A stretch of DNA of 64,000 bases from Cristatella mucedo (Eukaryota; Bryozoa; Phylactolaemata; Cristatellidae): NCBI GenBank assembly GCA_009760855.2, contig WPIO01000332.1, forward strand, positions 1 to 64,000, written 5' to 3'. A model generated the notes under the pieces. That model saw only the letters and a program-made list of their open reading frames with translations. It was not told the origin of the DNA and searched no databases. Below, piece by piece: positions 60,571-64,000 of this stretch (position 1 is its first letter; each line of letters opens with the position of its first letter). A program made the position numbers and the translations under genes.

Positions 60571-62348
60571 GTTCGTGGGCATCGTCAAGATAAATCTATT
60601 GGCTGGGTTGGGGTGAAAGTGTGGGATGTATCAAACGTATCGAGAAGGTATCTATTGTCACTGTTTTGAGAAGGTATCTATTTCCTGTGTAGAGAAAAGG
60701 CTATCGAGAAGAAGCTTAGAATTTCTGATCGACTATAAATTACAGATTACTGACTAAATGTTATTACCTATTACTATTACCATTACTTGTTATTACTTAC
60801 AGATTACAGATTCTCTCAATCTCTGCCTTGCTGTATTTTTACTAGAACATTGTGTAGGTATCTCCGAATGCAATTCCACAAAGTCATAAAGACCATGCGT
60901 GTGGGTGTTAAGCAGAAGAGTTTTGTATAGCCCACGCAGAGCCTGAGCGGCTTTCGGTAGGCATTAGGTAGCCGACTAACGACGTCTCACGCATTAAAGG
61001 GAACGCGTGAAGCATAGCAGAGTCGGGAGAGCAGTCGAGGTAGTGAGTAGCTTGGAAGTAGCATCTCAGAACCGCTCAAAAGGATGAGTTATAGTCGGCA
61101 GTAGGAGAGTATTTGTCATCGAGTGAGAATTGGGGAAGCAAGTTTCACAGTCTCGGACCTGCAAAGCTAAAGCTGCTGTTGCCAATGTTATAAGCTGAGG
61201 AATGGAACAGCTATTTTTTGTCGGCATAAGAACTGATGGCGGCAGGAGGCTGCAACTGATGCACCAGTTCTGCTAGGTATGAAGGAGGCAAACCGTGGCG
61301 GGCTGTGTGGGTCAGCGTAGGAACTTCGCTCTGAATCCATCGATTAACCAGAATCCATCCTAGCTCTTCTAGGAAAGGAGACACATGCTCAAACCTCTGG
61401 TACTTAAAGAATAGCTTTGCCGCCATATTCATAGTAAGCTGCACTAGCCTACTAGCTTTCTTTGATAGCCCCGTCAAAAGGCAACTGCAATAATCAAGCC
61501 GAGACAGAACTAAGGAGCTAGTTAAAGTTTTTACAAGCCACTGTAGAAGACAGCTCCTAACTAAGGATAGGGGTTGAACGTGAAGGGTAGTTGTATAAGC
61601 AGTCTTTAGAGTGAAGCTTTTCAAATTGTGGCAGCTGTCGAAACGACACTTAATTTCCGAGCACATGGTGATGGTCGCATAACAGCATTACCTATTACAA
61701 GAGCGAAGCCTTTTAATCCAGCCACACGCTTAGGGGTCCTATGAGCAGCACTTCAGTTTTATCGTCATTTAAGGTCTGGAAGTTTTCGGACATCCTTGAT
61801 CGAATATCGGCATGGCAGGCATGCAGTTTCTCTGTTGCTGCAGAGGAGGCCGACGCTTGGAATTAAAAATGCAACAAAGTATCGTCAGTATGAAAGCGAT
61901 ATCTTATTCCATGGGCCCTAATTACTTCTCCCAGAGGCATTGTAGACATGGAGAACAGCAATGGACCGAGTGCAGACCGTTGAAGGAATCTACAGTGGAC
62001 CCGTCTCGTGTGTGAGACCCGACCCCCACACAACACGGATTGGACATGATAAATCAAGTTTCATTTACGCAACGCCAAGGCTTCGTCTGTCAGACCAATC
62101 TGTGTTCTCAGTCGTTCAACGAGAACATCGTGAGCGTTGGTGTCGAAGGCAGCAGACGGATCTAGCAGGGCTAGGGCAGTGACATTCCCGTCGTCATGGC
62201 CTCGTAAAATGTCATCGTTAACACGGGGGAGAGAAGTTTCAGTGGAGTGCCGCCTCTTTAACTCTGATTTAATTTTTTCTGACCTTACATTCTGTTCAAT
62301 ATGTTCAGCGAACTGCTTGACAACATTTTTTCAAGAATCTCTCACAAG

Positions 62349-64000
62349 CAAGGAAGAAGGGAAATTGGGCGATAGTTTAAAAGAACCCCGGTGTGTAATG
62401 CCGGCTTTTTAAGTATGGGTCTAACGATTGCCGATTTCAGGGACTTGCTGACGACCGTTTTGTAATAATAATAATAATAATTCACTAAAAATATAAATAA
62501 AAGCGCCCTCAGAGAACTTAATCTCTCTCTAGGCGCTTCACATTTGCTGCAAAGTAAAATGCAATTGAATGGTTAGTAAAATCATGCCTGAAAAACAAAC
62601 GAAATGAATAATTTGGTTAGGGGTGACATACACAAGGTCAGCATGCAAATGTAGTTAGTGGCAGCATGCACAGCGTCAGCACGCATAAGCACATCAAGGA
62701 CGAATCACAGGAAACCACTAAATGCTCTCCTAAATAGGTGTGTTTTTAAGTTTCTTTTAAATGTGGTCAGGTCAGGGGATGTTCTGACGCAGGTCGGGAC
62801 GGAGTTCCAGGCTTTCGGAGAATATGAACTAAATGCACGGTCTCCAAAGGATATAAGGTTTGTACGAGGTATTTCTTGACTGTTGGATTCCGAAAAGCGG
62901 GTGGTACGATGCTTGGCCTGATCAGGTAATATATCTGACAGATAGGCTGGAGCCATAGAATGAAGGGACCTAAAAGTGAGCGACAAAACCTGCTCCGGAG
63001 AAGCATTAAAAATCTTGGTTTCCTGCTAGGACTATGTTGGTCTGCTAGTGGGGACCACAGAGATGACGGTATCGTTTTTTTACGAGAAGAGCTCTTTGTG
63101 CTAGACCTTATGAAGGAAGCCACACGGCATGCAGAAAGCTCAGAGAACCTTTTAAGGAAGGTCACAGGCTGTGGAACTGCGATCGCTTTTGCCGGAGGGG
63201 GTTTAAAGGAGGCACGGATGTGCACAATTCTTTTAGCAAAGAAGGCTGAAAACTTGTCGGCTGAGCCCTTAATATCTGGGAAGTCAGACCTCTCAGCATT
63301 GGCCAGTAAATGGTTTACCATCTTATAAATCGGTTTTGGGTCTGTTTGGCAGGAATAAAGCTTTCGGATGAAAACGAAAGCCCTGGATCTTTTAAGCTTT
63401 CGTGTGCAAACTTGAAGGAAGTCTTTGAGACTCACTAGATCTGCATCGGACACCAATTTCTTGAACTGATGTTCAAGCCAGCGCTTAACGATGTGCATCT
63501 TTAGGAGTTTTTTGTAAATTGAAAGCAAGCACCATAACTTTGAAAACAGATAGAATAAATGGGAGCAAGCTTGTCACGAGCACTCACGAGTGTCATTTTC
63601 ATTGCATCAGTGAGGGTATCAAAGCTAGCTGTCGAGTGTGAATACAAATCAATAATACCTGCATCACATACAGATTTCAAAAGCTGGTCTATGTCAATGC
63701 ATCGTAAGTTACGTCGTTTGACAAGTTAGACACTACCCTGTACGAACTAGGGAGCAGGAACAGTAAATGAGACCGATCGATGATGTGAGTGGGTCAGTAG
63801 GCACACCGCAAGGTCAGTGGGAAGGAAATTCCTAGTGATCACGAGATCTAGCATATGGCCACTGACCTACGTGTACCATGACCGTATTTCCAGCTCACGA
63901 GCATGTGGTGTTGGCTTGGTCACCATTTGTCATGTAAGACATTGGAACATAAGCTTCAAGGACAGTGTTTCTTTGGCAAAAGGACTGCGATTATGAAGCC
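62349..64000 (+). repeat. Tandem repeat unit U6 (cut by window edge)
   Basis: Start of a sixth unit, showing only LINE-A sequence with an extra LINE insertion at 62461-62999. Its substitutions set it apart from U1-U5. Nothing can be said about the rest of the unit. Confidence 0.9.
62461..62999 (-). mobile_element. Young 5'-truncated LINE insertion in LINE-A, U6 only
   Basis: Minus-strand 3' end of an L2-type LINE. An open frame (62986-62705) reads SLTFRSLHSMAPAYLSDILP, then FGDRAFSSYSPKAWNSVPTC and TFKRNLKTHLF, the classical C-terminus. The 3' tail contains AAGCGCCTAGAGAGAG and ends in (ATT)n, seen on the plus strand as TAATAATAATAATAA at 62464-62480. The other units lack it: there GACGACCGTTTC is followed directly by GAAGCATTA. 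Confidence 0.85.

Larger units (their letters stand above)
51255..62348 (+). repeat. Tandem repeat unit U5 (diverged, 11.1 kb)
   Basis: The most diverged full unit. It lacks about 120 bases near 52581 and about 2.3 kb at 58456 relative to U1, which removes one LINE tail, LINE-E and the dead exon 1-B. It keeps about 0.77 kb (58585-59360) that the other units have lost. Its pacifastin gene has no ATG. Confidence 0.95.
60762..64000 (-). mobile_element. LINE-A spanning the U5/U6 border, interrupted
   Basis: Minus strand, from the TAATAG-like tail at 60762-60800 to beyond the window edge. The C-terminal frame 61666-61211 is open for 151 codons and includes SLVLSRLDYCSCLLTGLSKK and HVSPFLEELGWI, the clearest family match in the window. 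Motif C reads RFHTDDT near 61880, motif B LQRSALGPLLFSM near 61950-61990. It is interrupted at 62461-62999 by another LINE. Confidence 0.82.

Noticed and set aside
62767-63528. Longest open frame in the window, 253 codons, minus strand
   Set aside because: The first part is the LINE-A linker; the rest runs out of frame through the later LINE insertion. It is a chance fusion, not a gene.
1-64000. Regular 12.8 kb repeats as ribosomal DNA, histone cluster, CRISPR or centromeric satellite
   Set aside because: No rRNA, histone or short-spacer structure was found; the unit is a gene-plus-LINE segmental duplication.

Overview
The window is eukaryotic, animal DNA. Its genes are split by introns with GT-AG junctions, it contains (TA)n and (GA)n microsatellites, and it is full of decayed non-LTR retrotransposons of the L2/CR1 group. 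The only host gene I can support encodes a small secreted pacifastin-type serine protease inhibitor. That family is best known from arthropods, so an arthropod is the most likely source, but the sequence alone does not fix the species.

The window is a head-to-tail tandem array with a period of about 12.8 kb. Aligning on one anchor (the CAAGAAAG motif at position 1) gives units U1 (1-12821), U2 (12822-25643), U3 (25644-38424), U4 (38425-51254), U5 (51255-62348, shorter and more diverged) and the start of U6 (62349-64000). Both window edges cut the array, so its true copy number is unknown.

Each unit has the same order from left to right: the endonuclease/linker end of a minus-strand LINE (LINE-A) that straddles the unit border; a head-to-head pair of LINE 3' ends (LINE-B minus, LINE-F plus); a promoter-like region with a TATA box; exon 1 of the inhibitor; an intron holding a (TA)n tract and a plus-strand LINE relic (LINE-D); exon 2, which completes the inhibitor domain; an intron with a (GA)n tract; a putative exon 3; another minus-strand LINE tail; a dead second copy of exon 1 (gene B); a minus-strand RT relic (LINE-C); and the RT and 3' tail of the next LINE-A.

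The spliced gene encodes a 78-residue precursor: a signal peptide, a short acidic propeptide ending in KR, and one six-cysteine pacifastin domain with Leu at the predicted P1 position, which suggests chymotrypsin-like targets. U1, U2 and U4 encode the same protein. U3 differs by R61W and D65N. U5 has lost its start codon. A UAG stop ends the domain in every copy, yet the frame stays open to the splice donor and across exon 3, so readthrough or a recent stop is worth testing.

The ancestral unit seems to have held two inhibitor genes. Gene A survives. Gene B is left as exon 1 in U1-U4 and as exon 2 only in U5. Units exchange sequence with one another: mosaic switches and a roughly 0.8 kb identical tract around exon 2 are visible. 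No tRNA, rRNA, CRISPR array or bacterial-type operon was seen.
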